Positions 1-11,800 of a DNA stretch of 64,000 nt are shown in pieces. The notes below the pieces were generated by a model, which searched no databases, was not told the origin of the DNA, and saw nothing but the letters and a program-made list of their open reading frames with translations. Both the position numbers and the translations under genes were made by a program. The stretch lies in contig NC_135041.1 of NCBI RefSeq assembly GCF_051020975.1, positions 11,916,256 through 11,980,255 on the forward strand, written 5' to 3'. Each line of letters opens with the position of its first letter. The first letter of the stretch is position 1. Origin of the DNA: Osmia lignaria lignaria (taxonomy: Eukaryota; Arthropoda; Insecta; Hymenoptera; Megachilidae).

Positions 1-156
1 ATACGCACGACTAGAGGCAATCTGGTACCGTCGTTACGGTTATGTACAACAAGCGAGACGCTTTAATCCGTGCGGCTATTAAAGAACAGACACGAACTCC
101 GTGGCTGGTCGGAGAGGACACGCGATGAGAGAAGACCTTGTCTCGCGGTACTAGCC

Positions 157-194
<38 letters not shown>

Positions 195-943
195 TTCGAT
201 TCACGGATCAATAGGCCTCGTCTTGGCGAGACGAAATACCTTTTACACGGCTCTCGGATTAACCTCGAATTCGTGACGGGTTTGCAACAACGTTTCACCC
301 CGGCGCGGCTATCTCGAAATCTTGAAACGTACACGTATGCGCGCACTCCCAGAATGCACGTGTATCCAACGTGTTACACACACATAAGAGAATGTACGCG
401 CGATGCAAGATAAATGTGTGCACCGGGACGCACGTGACCGTATTAACAGCGAACCTAGAGGCACGAAGAAACCGCGGTTCGGCATTATTATCGCGTTCGC
501 GTTTCCATCTCGATCGAGGAATGTTTTGACGCGCACGTTTCCTCGACAAGGGTGTAACACCGCGGCGCGATCTTACTCGGTAATCGTCGGCCGTTTGAAA
601 AATTCTACGGCCAGGTAATTCGATCGACGATCGAAAGGCGTTACACCGGTTTCTACGCCGCTGAACGTGATCGGAATCGCACGGCTACGCGCAACACCCT
701 TGCACACGTGAAACTCGAGCCAACTTGCTCTAGCTACGCTCGGCATCGCCTTACCAGCTACAAATCGCTCAAACCGCGTAACAAAGGCGTAACGGTTCGA
801 AAATTGGCCATCGAAAATAATAAAAATTTGAGAAATTCGCAATTATAAACATATGTTACCATACCGTTTAACGAAACGATAAAATACAAGTTCAAAGAAT
901 GAAATAAAAGTAAAAATAAAAATGGTTGAATAATTTCACTCAC
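1..943 (-). other. Probable first intron (left edge) of the minus-strand gene
   Basis: This stretch lies downstream, on the minus strand, of the GTGAGT donor at 943-938, so it should be intron 1 of the gene that begins at 1003. It contains a CGT microsatellite (158-194) and three CACGTG palindromes near 357, 431 and 705. Several overlapping open frames are present, but none pairs a clear acceptor with a donor. A GTAAGG donor-like site on the minus strand near 748 has no usable acceptor behind it. I see no second exon, so it should lie left of the window. Confidence 0.4.
158..194. repeat. (CGT)n microsatellite, about 12 copies
   Basis: Twelve perfect CGT units run into CTTCG. The run translates to poly-Ser, poly-Val or poly-Thr in different frames and produces spurious open frames on both strands. 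It lies inside the presumed first intron, and nothing suggests that it is translated. Confidence 0.95.
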
Positions 944-1003
944 CGGATGCCTGGCAGCAGCAGCAGCCACAGCAGCGGCGTTGATTCCGGCACTGGGATA
1001 CAT
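944..1003 (-). CDS. First coding exon, poly-Ala N-terminus, unidentified protein (partial)
   Basis: The minus strand encodes MYPSAGINAAAVAAAAARHP and then meets a strong donor (CCG|GTGAGTG) in phase 0. An in-frame TGA lies 18 nt upstream of the ATG, and -3 is A, so this ATG is a credible initiator. The upstream context also offers acceptor-like CCAG sites just 5' of the ATG, so a non-coding exon may precede it. An N-terminus of this kind (Tyr-Pro, then an alanine run) is common in insect transcription factors and RNA-binding proteins, but I do not recognise the gene. The rest of the protein lies left of the window. Because it is only 20 codons, homology alone will be weak; transcript evidence should settle it. 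Confidence 0.55.
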
Positions 1004-2250
1004 ATTTCCTCTCTGGTATCAAACTGGTAGAAAATCGTAACACTCTCGTGTGTGTTCTCAAATCACGTAAGCGATACGATTCATGTCACGCGTCACACCG
1101 ATGCTAACAAATAACCAACAATAACAACGCGATCGAGGATAAACAAAAACACCGATTCAAAACGCCCGCGCGGGCTACGAGTACAAGCAGCGATCCTTTC
1201 CACGGTTCTGTCCGCGGTTCTGTCGATACGATACGATCGAGAAGGTCCCCGCCACCGTTGCACGACGATGATCCATCGGTGGATTTTCACGTACGCCACT
1301 ACCGCATTCTCGTCGAAATTATTTTCACCGTATAGAAAGTATAACTCGTGTCACCACTTATTTCTATCGTTCATTGAGGTTAGATTCGTGACACCGACGA
1401 CGCCACGAAGAATTCCGTACGGACGCGAGGAGCGTGGCGTGCCCTTTACACGGTCGGTAAAACAGATCGATGGCCGCCGTCGCCGCGCCGCGCCGCGTCA
1501 ACCGTTTCCCGACAAACCTTCTTTTCTTCGCATTAAACGAACAAAGAGATTAATCTCTTTGCCTTTTATCGTAGCTTCACTTACTCAAAATCGAAACACC
1601 ATCACACTGAAGATACACTGCACTTGTTTACCAAGCTAAACGGTGGCCCGCCGCCACTTTGAGGTTAAGTTTACCAACACTAGCACGCACGCGTCCCTCC
1701 GTTCTCGTATACCGTATCCGTGGAGAAATTCCTTCGCGTGAAAGCGAACGCGTCCGTGAATCAAAGTTAAAATACCGATCGAAAGGAACCGTCGAAAGGC
1801 AACGTGAAAGCGTACACGAAACAGCAAACGTACAGACGAACAACAAGAACAAACTTCTCCGCTCAACGGCCTCGGAGCGACTGATGGACGGGCGAGTGGT
1901 GGGGATGGTATCCCCTCCACGCGCGATCTTTCCATTCCCCCACTCCGACAGGCCGTTACTCCACAGTTAAACCCGCCAAGCACCCCCTCGAATGTCTCTC
2001 CTCGTTCTCGACGCTCGTATTAACCGGCGCGATAGCTCCTTCACAATTAAGTCGCGTTACGTAAGGGTCTCGAAAAGGCGAGCACGAAAATCACGGCTCG
2101 TTAAAACGTCGGTACCGTCCTCCCTCTTTCTCTCTACGCCGCTCGCTCTTCCGTCTTTCTCGCTTTTTCCTTTTTGCCACTCTCTATTTCATAGCACCTG
2201 TCGTCCTATCGTATACTTGATCCGCTTTATCGATCAACGATGAAGCCTCG
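1004..2250 (-). promoter_or_regulatory. Presumed 5' UTR and promoter region of the minus-strand gene
   Basis: This CpG-rich flank lies upstream of the first coding exon, with GC-rich clusters near 1400-1520 and 1640-1760. On the minus strand an initiator-like TCAGTG occurs near 1604-1610, but no TATA box sits at the right distance, so any promoter would be of the dispersed CpG type. A C/T-rich patch lies at 2115-2190. Open frames here (for example 1268-1639 on plus) lack splice or start support. The role is inferred purely from position. Confidence 0.35.
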
Positions 2251-4479
2251 GATACGTCCATCATGATTTCGGCGCGCCGTCGACGCGACGAGTGACCCGG
2301 CTTTGCCTTTAGGGCCATTTTAGTTGACCGTAATTAATCTGGTTTGAAACGAACAGTTATATCCGCGTTAAGCATAGCGGCAATCGAACGATACACAGTA
2401 CGTAACATCGATTCTATTATGTACACGACCAACACGATACGTTTATTAATACTCTCTACCCCCTCTATGTTTTTCTTTTATTCCCTCCTATTTTCCCCGG
2501 GAATTGTTTTACCGTCGGCTCGATTTTTTTTTTTTTTCTTTTTTAGCGCTATATTGACGTTGCGAAATTTAATGCTAGCGATCACTGTTTCTGTATTAAT
2601 GGAAGATGACTCAACGCGCTCATTTATCAACGTTGATTACGTTCGTTTTTTTCCATTCGTTCGAAGCTATTATCGCTGATACGACGGTTAACGAGTGTGT
2701 GCAAACAATATTTGCTGACTACATTCAACTACCTTTGGAATCTAGACAATTCAAAGTATCAATCTCGTGCTACGACCAATGACTAAGGGAACAAACGGTT
2801 CTTGGAATACTTTTTTCGTGCCGTCCCATTATCTCTTCGCTCGTGCTTCGTTTTAACGGATACGATTTGACGGGAGAGAGGAAGAGAGAGAGGAACGAAA
2901 GAGGGAAAGATCGTTACCCCTGGGAGATATCGTAACGCGAATCGTGTATTCTACGGGTGTATAGGTCCAGCGATTTTTGCAAGTTGAAGCACGAAGACTA
3001 GAAGCCTCGAAAGTTTTCGGTGCGGCAGATACGGTCGAATAAACGAGAGGACAGAGCACGGAACACGGCGTGCCATGCATACGCGTAGGTATTAGTTGCT
3101 TCTCTCGGTTCGCTCAGCGTGTGCAAACAAATCGAAAGTTTTTCGCAAAATGGCCGTCACCGGGCTGACACGGATGTCCGTATAAACTCTCTCTCGCTCT
3201 CTCCTCGTTCCGCGTATTCACCCAACTGGCCGCCGACTGGCTGCCTCTCTCGCCACTCGTGATTTCCCTCACTTCCCACACCACCACAAATATGGCGCCT
3301 CCACCCGTTTTCCCAACCCCTACACAACGTGCCTCTATCAAGCGACAACGAGAGCGAGAGAGATGCGAATGGAATATATATATATATATATATACACACG
3401 TGCATCCAACACGATTGTATCCGAATATCCGTGTGTAGCAAGTACGATCCCTATGCGTGTGGCAAAGGGGGTGCCCCTATGTGAATATCGGCGCAGCACA
3501 CAGTCCCAAGCAGTTTCCTACTTGATTGCCGCTATCGTCCGCTCGCTTCGTAAAGGAACTGATCCGCGCGGACTACGGTTACTCGCCTCGACCAACCAAA
3601 CCACGCCGGTTCGTGACTTTGCCAATAACGACATTTCCAGCCCCACCATCCAACCAGACAGCCGCAAAGAGTCGAATGAAAGCACGACCTCGGCCAATGA
3701 GAACGATACTTTTTCAGCTGGCGCCTGTACGTTAGATCCGCGCGGAGTGTTGCTCAAGCCCCACGGATGTTCCTATACGGCGGAATGAAGGTGCTACGCG
3801 AAGCCGCAGCGAAACATGAAAAATAGGGGGCTACATGAGGAAAAACACGGACCGGGTAGGAAGGAGGAGGGCTCTGTGGGATGGATCCTACGAACCGAGA
3901 CACCAAAGGCTGGCGCACAGTCGTGGTGGTTGTGTGCGCTGGTGCGGGGCATCCGTGAGAGGTGGGGGAGAAGACGTCGAGGATAGAGGCCGAGGATGAG
4001 AATGGAAAAGTAACATAACGAAACGTCGATCCCATTACCTGCAGCTCTCTCTCGCCCTGCCGCCACCGTGCACCGAGCCCTGCTTTCGACCCTTAATCCA
4101 AAGGAGGATTAGAAAACCCCATTGTCATGCTTCGCGGAACGCGGGATGGGATATATACATACATATGTAGAGAAAAGCACTCCGCACAATTTCTCCCCTG
4201 CTTTGGGCTCGCCTCCTTTTCCTCGTACAACCCGGAGGCGGTAGTGCAGGACCCCTCCTAATGAAATAAATACGTGACGTGCCGTAGCGACGATGCGATG
4301 GTAGTTCTATTTATCGCCAGGCATCAACTTTTTGCGAGGATGCAGAGAGACGCAAACTACTCCCCTGCCTTGATGATTCCACACCCGTTTCACCGTTTTC
4401 CTTCCTTTCTCGATCCTGTTTTAACGCGTTCCCCGTCTAGTTGGATATCGCTCTTTGTCTTGTTGCACAGGGCGAAGAA
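2251..4479. other. Non-coding stretch, no supported gene
   Basis: This stretch holds T-rich runs (about 2527-2545), GA-rich patches (2872-2912 and 3340-3362), an AT dinucleotide repeat (3374-3394) and a CT-rich band (3180-3270). A good plus-strand acceptor motif (ACTTTTTCAG) ends at 3719, but the frames after it stop early or lack a donor. From about 3800 to 4260 the plus strand is G- and A-rich. I see no exon I can defend. Confidence 0.6.
3374..3394. repeat. (AT)n microsatellite
   Basis: An uninterrupted AT alternation of about ten units is followed by CACACG. It produces Tyr-Ile runs in all translations and has no coding meaning. Confidence 0.95.
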
Positions 4480-4764
4480 GGAATATAAGGCAGTGCCGTG
4501 GAGTGTTGGCGAAGCTGTCGGTCGCGCTTGGTCGGCTGCGGTTTATGCGGAGCCGCCTTGCCTGCCGCCTGCCGCAGCCGGTTTGCGTGTTCGCCCGTGT
4601 TCGCTCAGTGGATACGTGTCCTCGGTGCGGCTCGCTGCTCACCGAACGACCGTCGACGCTCTGCTACGGCGAGTAAAGAGGAGAGATCGAGCCAGAAAGG
4701 GTGAAGGAAGACAGGGATAAAGGTAGAAAGCAGCAGCAGCAGCGAGAGGGAGAAAGAGAGATGA
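4480..4764 (+). promoter_or_regulatory. CpG-rich promoter-like patch with initiator motif
   Basis: A GC-rich block (about 4490-4680) carries an arthropod-type initiator word, TCAGTG, with its A at 4607. A purine-rich tract with a short CAG run and several donor-like words (AAAG|GTAGAA near 4721) follows. There is no TATA box about 30 nt upstream of 4607 and no clear downstream promoter element at +28. Together with the coding-like frame just downstream (4765-4947), it could be the 5' end of a plus-strand gene. Base composition alone could also explain it. Confidence 0.2.
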
Positions 4765-4947
4765 GCTGACGCTGGGAATAACGAGGGTGAGAGAGACACC
4801 GTGAGGCGGCAGAACCAGTCGCTGCGGTCGTCGCGGCTAACCGCGCCGGTGCTCTCAACCCGCGGCGACCTCGCTAACCGCACCAAGAATACCAGCCTCT
4901 TCTACGACGACGCTATCAACCTGTATCGCCGACCCTCCTCCAACTAG
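4765..4947 (+). other. Coding-like frame without a start codon
   Basis: The frame opens directly after a TGA at 4762-4764 and runs 60 codons to a TAG at 4945-4947. Its second half uses mostly C- or G-ending codons and reads like protein (for example RTKNTSLFYDDAINLYRR). It contains no ATG, and the upstream side is purine-rich with no polypyrimidine tract, so no acceptor supports it. One minus-strand frame over the same bases is also open, because RNY-patterned codons read well on both strands. It may be an unrecognised exon, a decayed exon or chance. Confidence 0.15.
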
Positions 4948-6711
4948 CTTATTTCTTCAATCCTTTCCCTATTAAATACATTCGATTAATTGACCACGCG
5001 TGCGTCTAACATCGTTACGATGACCAATTAAATTACAGACCTATCTGCTAGAAATATGTACTCGATTCGTTGGACGTGTAAATTATGTTCGTAACGCTTA
5101 ATCTCGTTACTACTTTCTTTTCGGCTATCCATAGAGACGGTAGATACATGAACTAGTCGTGGGAACGCGTAGTATTGTCGTTCGAAGTAACGATACCCGC
5201 TATTATTCCGCTTAAATACGTTTGTACGATTATATCGTTTAATAGGCGAAGTTGCTGGCACAAATAGAAACAGGTGCATCAATTCGCACGGCCGTTCTGT
5301 GACTGTATAACCACGACCATTGTATCTTCGGGGAAGAAGTCATTCGCCGTAATGTAAATATTACTTTGGCTGGCATTGTATAGCGGCTCTTCTATTTGTA
5401 GCCATTGTGCGCGAGAATTTCCTGCTCGGAAAATCGCCGGGGAAACGTCGAGGAGCCGGTTTAATTAATTATAATTGGCTGAGTGCATTGGGCAACCGCC
5501 TCTTCTGGACCCAACGTCCACTTCATCCGGCGCACGAGAGGGAAAGATCTAAGAGCTTGACTTCTGCTCGAATGAGAGTACGAGCGTACGTCTCGCCGCT
5601 CAGCGCCGTACGCCGCAGTCGGCTCGAAGAGGATCCGTGAGGATGATCGAGCGCTGCGGGCTGCCCATTAATATATTTGAAAGAGGCTCCGTTTCAAACG
5701 GATCGTCGAAATAACTGAACTTCGAATGGCCGCTAATAATGTGCGATTTGTATATCGAGCGACCATCGATCAAACGGTATCGGAGAGACAAAAAATATTA
5801 ATCATGTTTATTAATTATGGAGAAAATTGAATGATCGAAGCGTTGTACTACCTTCCATTTTATTTCTCTCCTCGTGTATCCTGTCGGCCAGAACAAATCG
5901 AAAATGAACGAATGAAATTACAGCCATTAACTCGACACAAGATACCGTGCATAACCTTTTTGTATCCAAAAGGCAAGGTTCGTGGAACCGTTCCTTTCTT
6001 CCCTCCTGCGTGTTGTCCGACTCGAGTATAATACCTACGGATCGAATTTCTAACTAAACCCCGATGGCCCTTCTAGGATCTTCTTCTAATCTACCGATCG
6101 TTCCCGAGAAAAGAACAGTGGGCCAAATATTTGACTAGCAAGGAAAAACCGGCTGTGTTGTACTTCGTGACGAACCATTTGATCGCGATCGACCAGCAAA
6201 ATCGGCTTAATTTTCAGTGTATTTAAGAAAGGAACGAACAAGCGGAATTAAAAATTACAGGAGCACCGATTGCTGAACAGGCGCGTGGTAATGATTGTGA
6301 CGGGTAACTGCAGAAAGAGTAATGAAAAAAAGAAGTTCGATAAAGGACGATGCTCGACGTTTTGGCAAAGTATCGCGTTGCGGTTTCGTCCGCCTCGAAA
6401 CGAATCTAGCAGGCGCACTCACGGCTGACAAATGTCTTCCGCGGTTCTGGCAGCGGCGTACCGTTATCCAAATTACAAATAACACACCGCCGTCGACGTT
6501 TTATCCAACGCCCGGAGACAAATTGCTCCCGACTCGGAATGGGTTGGCTCGAAATTATCCCCACCGTTCGGAGCCGGTGTAACCGCGCGTCTTGGACTTC
6601 GTTAATACCGGTAGTAGCTCGGCCCCTTGCTCGGCACACGGAATTAACACGGCGAAGTGTATTTATGGATCCGGCCTCGGCCAGGTAACCCGAGAAAGAC
6701 CCTGCACTGTC

Positions 6712-6830
6712 CTGCTTCTTCCCCAATATCCCTCTTCCTCTTTCTTTCTTCTATTCTTTCTTTTCTTCTCTCTCTTTGCTCGACCACGCCATCGGTCGCT
6801 TTCTTTTCTTTTCTTTTTTTTTCCACGAAG
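6712..6830 (+). repeat. Low-complexity polypyrimidine tract
   Basis: About 120 nt of the plus strand are almost pure C and T (TTCTTTTC-type units), broken once by a short mixed stretch. Such tracts can form triplex DNA or act as branch and acceptor regions. No AG followed by a coding-like frame ends this one. Confidence 0.8.
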
Positions 6831-7439
6831 GAGGATTAATTAATGAGCCTGATCCAAGCATTACCCGCTTTACGGACCCGGTACCTGGCCTTCGAGCCCC
6901 CACCGGCGTGGGAATGTCCCTGGCAATTTCAATTTCGTTAATTATCGCAAAACCCGGTTTTATTCGATATAACGATCCGGTTTCGAAGCCGATACACCGT
7001 ATTCGGTATTGGCAATAACTTCGCCATTAAATCACGCCAGTCTGTCCGCGCGCATACGCGTACATACCCGTACGTATGTTCTTTTTCCTTCGACGTACGA
7101 TCGTAAGAGATTGAAATCCGTGGCCTTTTATCTCCATCGTCGGCAACCCTTTTCGCGTATCGTGCACGTAGTTGGCTGCTTATTCGCTGTTTCGCTTGCT
7201 TCGCTTGGCAAATGCATAAATCGTCGGCGTGGCGCGTTTCAAACTTTCTACCCAAGCGACGGTCTTGGGCCGCTCGTCATTCCGCGTGGCGTTTGTCGCG
7301 GCGAAGAGAGAGAGTTATTGCGACGGCTACGGTAATCGAATAACGTGTCACCCTTGCACTCCACGCCATTGGCCTATATCTGCGGCACACGGAGTCGCGA
7401 TACACGTGTAGTTATGGCGTGTAACGCGTGCTCGAATAT

Positions 7440-7495
7440 AGCATTCTCGATGTGCAACAGCGAGTGCATTCGATGTTGCATTCGAAGAGAGTGCT
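7440..7495. other. Imperfect hairpin, 16 paired positions
   Basis: AGCATTCTC (7440-7448) and GTGCAAC (7452-7458) pair with GTTGCAT (7475-7481) and GAGAGTGCT (7487-7495), allowing two G-T pairs. There is a 3/5-nt internal loop and a 16-nt terminal loop. Outside it, CGAATAT and ATATTCG could extend the stem after a 9-nt bulge. The size fits a microRNA precursor but pairing is imperfect, and neither arm matches an insect microRNA I know. Confidence 0.2.
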
Positions 7496-8732
7496 GTGTA
7501 ATGCATATTCGCGAAGTTATACGGATTTAAGCGAAGATGGATAGGCATTTTTCAGCAACCGAGCCGGGTTTCTTAATTGAAACCTTTTGTCGGGGAAATA
7601 AAGTGTATCCTGTTTGTATCGTCGTAGATTAACAAAAAGAGGGAAAACAAAAACGAGAAGACTGGCGAAGGCAGGACGGTGGAAAAGAGCGAGGAAGAAG
7701 GGGGCTGGAAATTACGCCGCAATTTCAGTTCCAACAATACAGAGAAAGAGAAATTACGGTATAAATGGTGGAGTAAGATGCGGTGTTATTAAGAACGACA
7801 CGTAGGAAAGGGGTTCGTTATTCCGCCGGGAATGGTAGCGAAAATTTTCCGCGAGTCGCTTAGCTTATTACTCGTTATTATCCACCTTCGTGGAAAGGTA
7901 CACGCGAAATAAAAAACGAGCACGAGTTTGCGGTGTATCGTCTTTGTAATTTCGCGAATTTCACCGGTTTTCCATCGTCTAAGAGCACGATTCGAAACTA
8001 ATTTGTATCCAGAGGGTTTCCCTCGTTCGATGCTCTACTGAAGGAGAAGAAAAGCCAAAGTAAAAAAGCGAAAAGAAAGAATGAAAAAAAGTACGATCCC
8101 CGACGAGCGTGAAACTCACGGGCGTGCCTTGAAAATTCCTTTTCGAGCGGCTTCCCTTGCGGAAAACACTCCTTTCACGCGTCGAACGGAAGTCGGGGTA
8201 CTCGGGTAGGAAAACGAATGGGCAGGTCGTGGCGTTTTGTAGTACATAGGCGCGTACTCGAGAAAAGGAGAGAACCATCGTCACTGGCCGAGACGACCAC
8301 GACCACGAGGACGAGTAGGACGAGTTTCGGTGACGACGAGGAAAGGTGGAACGTCGGCGACGAAGGGAATTTCGTCACGGTTTGCGCTAGGAAACGACTA
8401 ACAGAATTACACTTGGGGGCCATGAAGGATTTTTAACGGTCGATTTACCGCGTAGCCTAGCCTCGAGTCTACTCCTCCCTACGACAGCAGTCGGGAACAC
8501 TGACAGCAACAACGCGACTCACCCTTCGGCCAGTTAGTGTCCTTAAACCACCCTTGCTACTCTGTCCTATCTGGTATTCGCTGTTTCGTCACGCCAGGGG
8601 GTCAAAACTGGCCGCAGATGTCGGCCATAAACCTCCCGGCACGGGAACGACCCTGACGCTGAACGGCTCCCCTCTTGCCCGCCTTCACCCCGACGTCGTT
8701 TCGCCATTGTATCTCCTGCTGAATACACGCCC

Positions 8733-8876
8733 TTAAATAAATCCATCCACAGACCCGTCCCGACGAACACCACCCTTCGCCTTGTTGCTGTTGCTGTTCC
8801 CGCTGCTGCCTTTGCCGCTCCTGTTGGCCAGATTAGGTTCCTGATCTTTGTTGCGAGGGGTTCTCTTCCTGCTTCC
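8733..8876 (-). CDS. Candidate terminal exon, basic Ser/Asn/Gly-rich C-terminus
   Basis: On the minus strand an acceptor (CGTATTCACAG|GG) is followed in phase 0 by 47 codons and TAA. The peptide begins GSRKRTPRNKDQEP and continues through a Gly-Ser-Asn and Lys-rich low-complexity stretch to end DGSVDGFI. Composition is typical of a disordered tail of a nuclear protein. The pyrimidine tract before the acceptor is weak, and I see no polyadenylation signal within about 200 nt. A donor-like GTGGTG inside the frame leaves room for further splicing. The phase matches the donor at 28461, some 20 kb upstream on the same strand. The product is not recognised. Confidence 0.3.
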   Translation of the reverse strand, partial: GSRKRTPRNKDQEPNLANRSGKGSSGNSNSNKAKGGVRRDGSVDGFI

Positions 8877-11800
8877 CTGTGAATACGAGTCTATACACAC
8901 GCGTCCACGCAAGCACGCATGCATTCGAGAGATTCTGCCATCTCTCGCTCGCTCCCTCGTCGACGTGTTGCCTCGAAACAGAGATGACCTGGACAAGGGC
9001 CGTAACCGATGGGGAGATAAGAAAGTGCGCGAAACGATATTGGCTGGATATAATGACGAGCGGGGTAATAATACGGATCGTGGGCAAGACACGAGGTAGA
9101 TTTATAACAGGGCTTCGGTCGGATATCGGTTAATTTAATCGAGGCGCGGGTCGGCCAATTGCGTAATACGCTTTTGTTCAAAGCGACGCGCGAATCGGAC
9201 TTGTACACGTTTTCCTTTTTATATACTTTGGGTTTATGATACTTGTCAGCGAAAACAAGAGCCACGATAAAATCAATAACGCTTATCCTGAAATCATTGC
9301 ACAAAGCTATAGCGGTAGCGTTGAGTCATTCGATACAGTGGTCATTAAACCGTTCGACAGTGATCGGTGTTGTAAGATAATTCCAACATTAGGGATGTAA
9401 TTTCAGTTAATTAGGGTATCTTTGTGAGTTTCTCTCCGAGGAGTTTCTTTCGTCGAATCCTCAATTTTAATCTGTAATAAATTTGTATAAGCAAGTATCA
9501 TAAAACGAACACATGTTTTTGAATTTACACCCTCTGGTAACGAAACAAACAACACGTACAAACGTCCATCATAGATAAAAGCTGTAGGTATATTTCAAAA
9601 GGATGAAGAATTTAATCGGGACGGCAATCTTTTTACATCAACTTGATCATCGATACGCGATGCGGATCGTCTGCCAACACGAGAGGTTGCGCGTAAAAAG
9701 GAAAACGCTGACAACCATCATATTTCAACGAGCATCGAATCAACATCGACGCGTCGTCGGACGCTTTGCAACACGTGTGCGCACGCGGTTCGGCTGTGTA
9801 GTTGGAGCGGTATAATGCACGCCAGGCTGCTTCATCTTGAAGGCTGTTGCGATCGATCGATCTCGGAGCGTAACAGCCGTGACACGCTTCGAGATTCCAC
9901 GATCTTTTACGACGAGGCGCGGCGTATCGTTAACGATCGCTCGTCGGCGTTTAATTAGCCGAGGCTCGCGATTACGAGCAGGCCGTGCCGCATCGCGCAA
10001 CAGGGCCCGCAGCGCAATTGCGACTGTAACGATCCGTGCCTGAGGACCGTAAAAGGCTGTGGCTACAGCGTCGAGGATCGCTGCCGCTTCTTCATCCGTT
10101 CAGGTACCGGCTCGATTCGCGTTCTTTCCACCTTTCTTCCCTCCTCCACGTCCTCTTGCGATCCACGACACGCACCCAGGCGAACCGGGGAATTACGACG
10201 ATTGAAATTCAATTCCGCGCGCGGCCAAGCGGCTAATTAGACGCAGTCGCTGCGTCTGGCCGCGACACCGCCGCCGTAGCCGCTGCATGCGCGCCAACCT
10301 TCTCTCTGGCTCACCACGTGTTGCACCTCGTGCAATTGCGCGTACCGACGTAAATGCTCTTGTCGCTTTGCTCGATCCACCGACGCCACGCCGCATCCCT
10401 GTTATCCTCCAGCCTTTTTCTATCTCCGTTTTGCCGCCTACGTGTTCGCCATCCAGAAAGGGCGAGACCTCGAGAGTCGATCAGCGAGTTATAGAAACTC
10501 GAAGCGGCATCGATATTTTGATCCTTCGTTCTTCATCTTTTCTGCCATCTATGAATACACTACCCAACCGTGAATGTTAAATGGTTAATTGTAACAAATC
10601 TGTTGGCTATAAATTTGTGGGTTTAACGAATGATCGTAGGCGGAGATAAATATGCAGACGTCCATTAGAGTGTCCTTTATTAGCGAAAGGGTTAATCCTC
10701 CGAAACATGGCTCGATGTAGTGCCATTAGCTAGCAGCTGGTCAAGGTGCAGCCACGATCTATCGAATTACCAGCCGTATCAACGGCTATTGTATAATAAT
10801 TGTTTCTCGAACCGTTCGATATTTCTGTGAACATGATTCGCTTTATAGCTCATCGTAATCCGCTTTTCTTTCAATCCGAGTAGGCAGGAATACTTGTCGA
10901 ATCCTTGGCGAGAGGATCATAAGCCACGAAGCACGAGCTGCAGGCGGTAAGCGATGCTCGTCTCGATCGAGATTAACGCGATTGAGCGTGCGTGGCGAAT
11001 AATTACTCATTTACAGTGGCCAGAGGTTGTTCGCGTTGCGACACGAAAATCTGGCGTACGAGCGACGATCGTTTATCGATCGGCCTGCCTCGTTCAATTG
11101 CCCCGCACGTTCTCCCCTAGCGATTTCGTGTTATAACGCATGGTTGCGCGCAGACGCGCATGCATGCATAATTAAAAATTCGTATCGGGTCGGCAGGATG
11201 CTTTTTGCATTCGACCGACGCGCTTGCGAGAGGATCGCGACGTCGATGACGGGGAGAACCGATGATACGGGTTAAAAGCGTGTCGGGAATAAAAAGGATC
11301 GCCTCTTCTTTTTTTCCCTGTTTTTCATTCGCTTTTTCGATCGATTAAATCGACCACGCAAAAATACAAAAATCATCGTGCACGCTGTCAACGTTTTCGC
11401 AATATCCCATTCAATCGAGGCTCGCGTTACGTTAATTTCAACGATGCTTAATAATTTCTTACGCTCTCTGAAGCCGGGTACTTGGACTGGTAATCGAAAG
11501 GAATTACAGATGCGCCTTCGAATCGTTTCCACGAGGAAATCGTCTCGACTTAACGATTTTCAAGCGTCGATGCCTTCGCAACCTATCCATTTACGGCTGT
11601 TTAAAACGCAGAAAGCATTCCCTCTTCATCTCGTCGAATTGCACGACACACGTGCAATCTCGCGTCTCGGACAATGCTGGCTGACGGTGTATCATTACGC
11701 GCGCGCGTAATAAGTTCCTCGAGTCACGAGTCACGCTGTTCACCATGCAAATCGGGTCCCCGTTAGGTCCTTCGAATCGTGAGAAAAATAGCAGCCCTGC

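Larger units (their letters stand above)
4948..8732. other. Non-coding stretch, no supported gene
   Basis: AT-rich patches with homeodomain-like words (TTAATTAATTATAATT near 5461, ATTAATTAATGAG near 6836) alternate with CpG-rich patches. A long pyrimidine tract occupies 6712-6830, and a hairpin lies at 7440-7495. A GACGAC/CCACGA degenerate repeat lies near 8283-8345. A minus-strand GTGAGT donor-like site near 8524-8519 has no acceptor upstream. Open frames here have no splice or start support. Confidence 0.6.
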
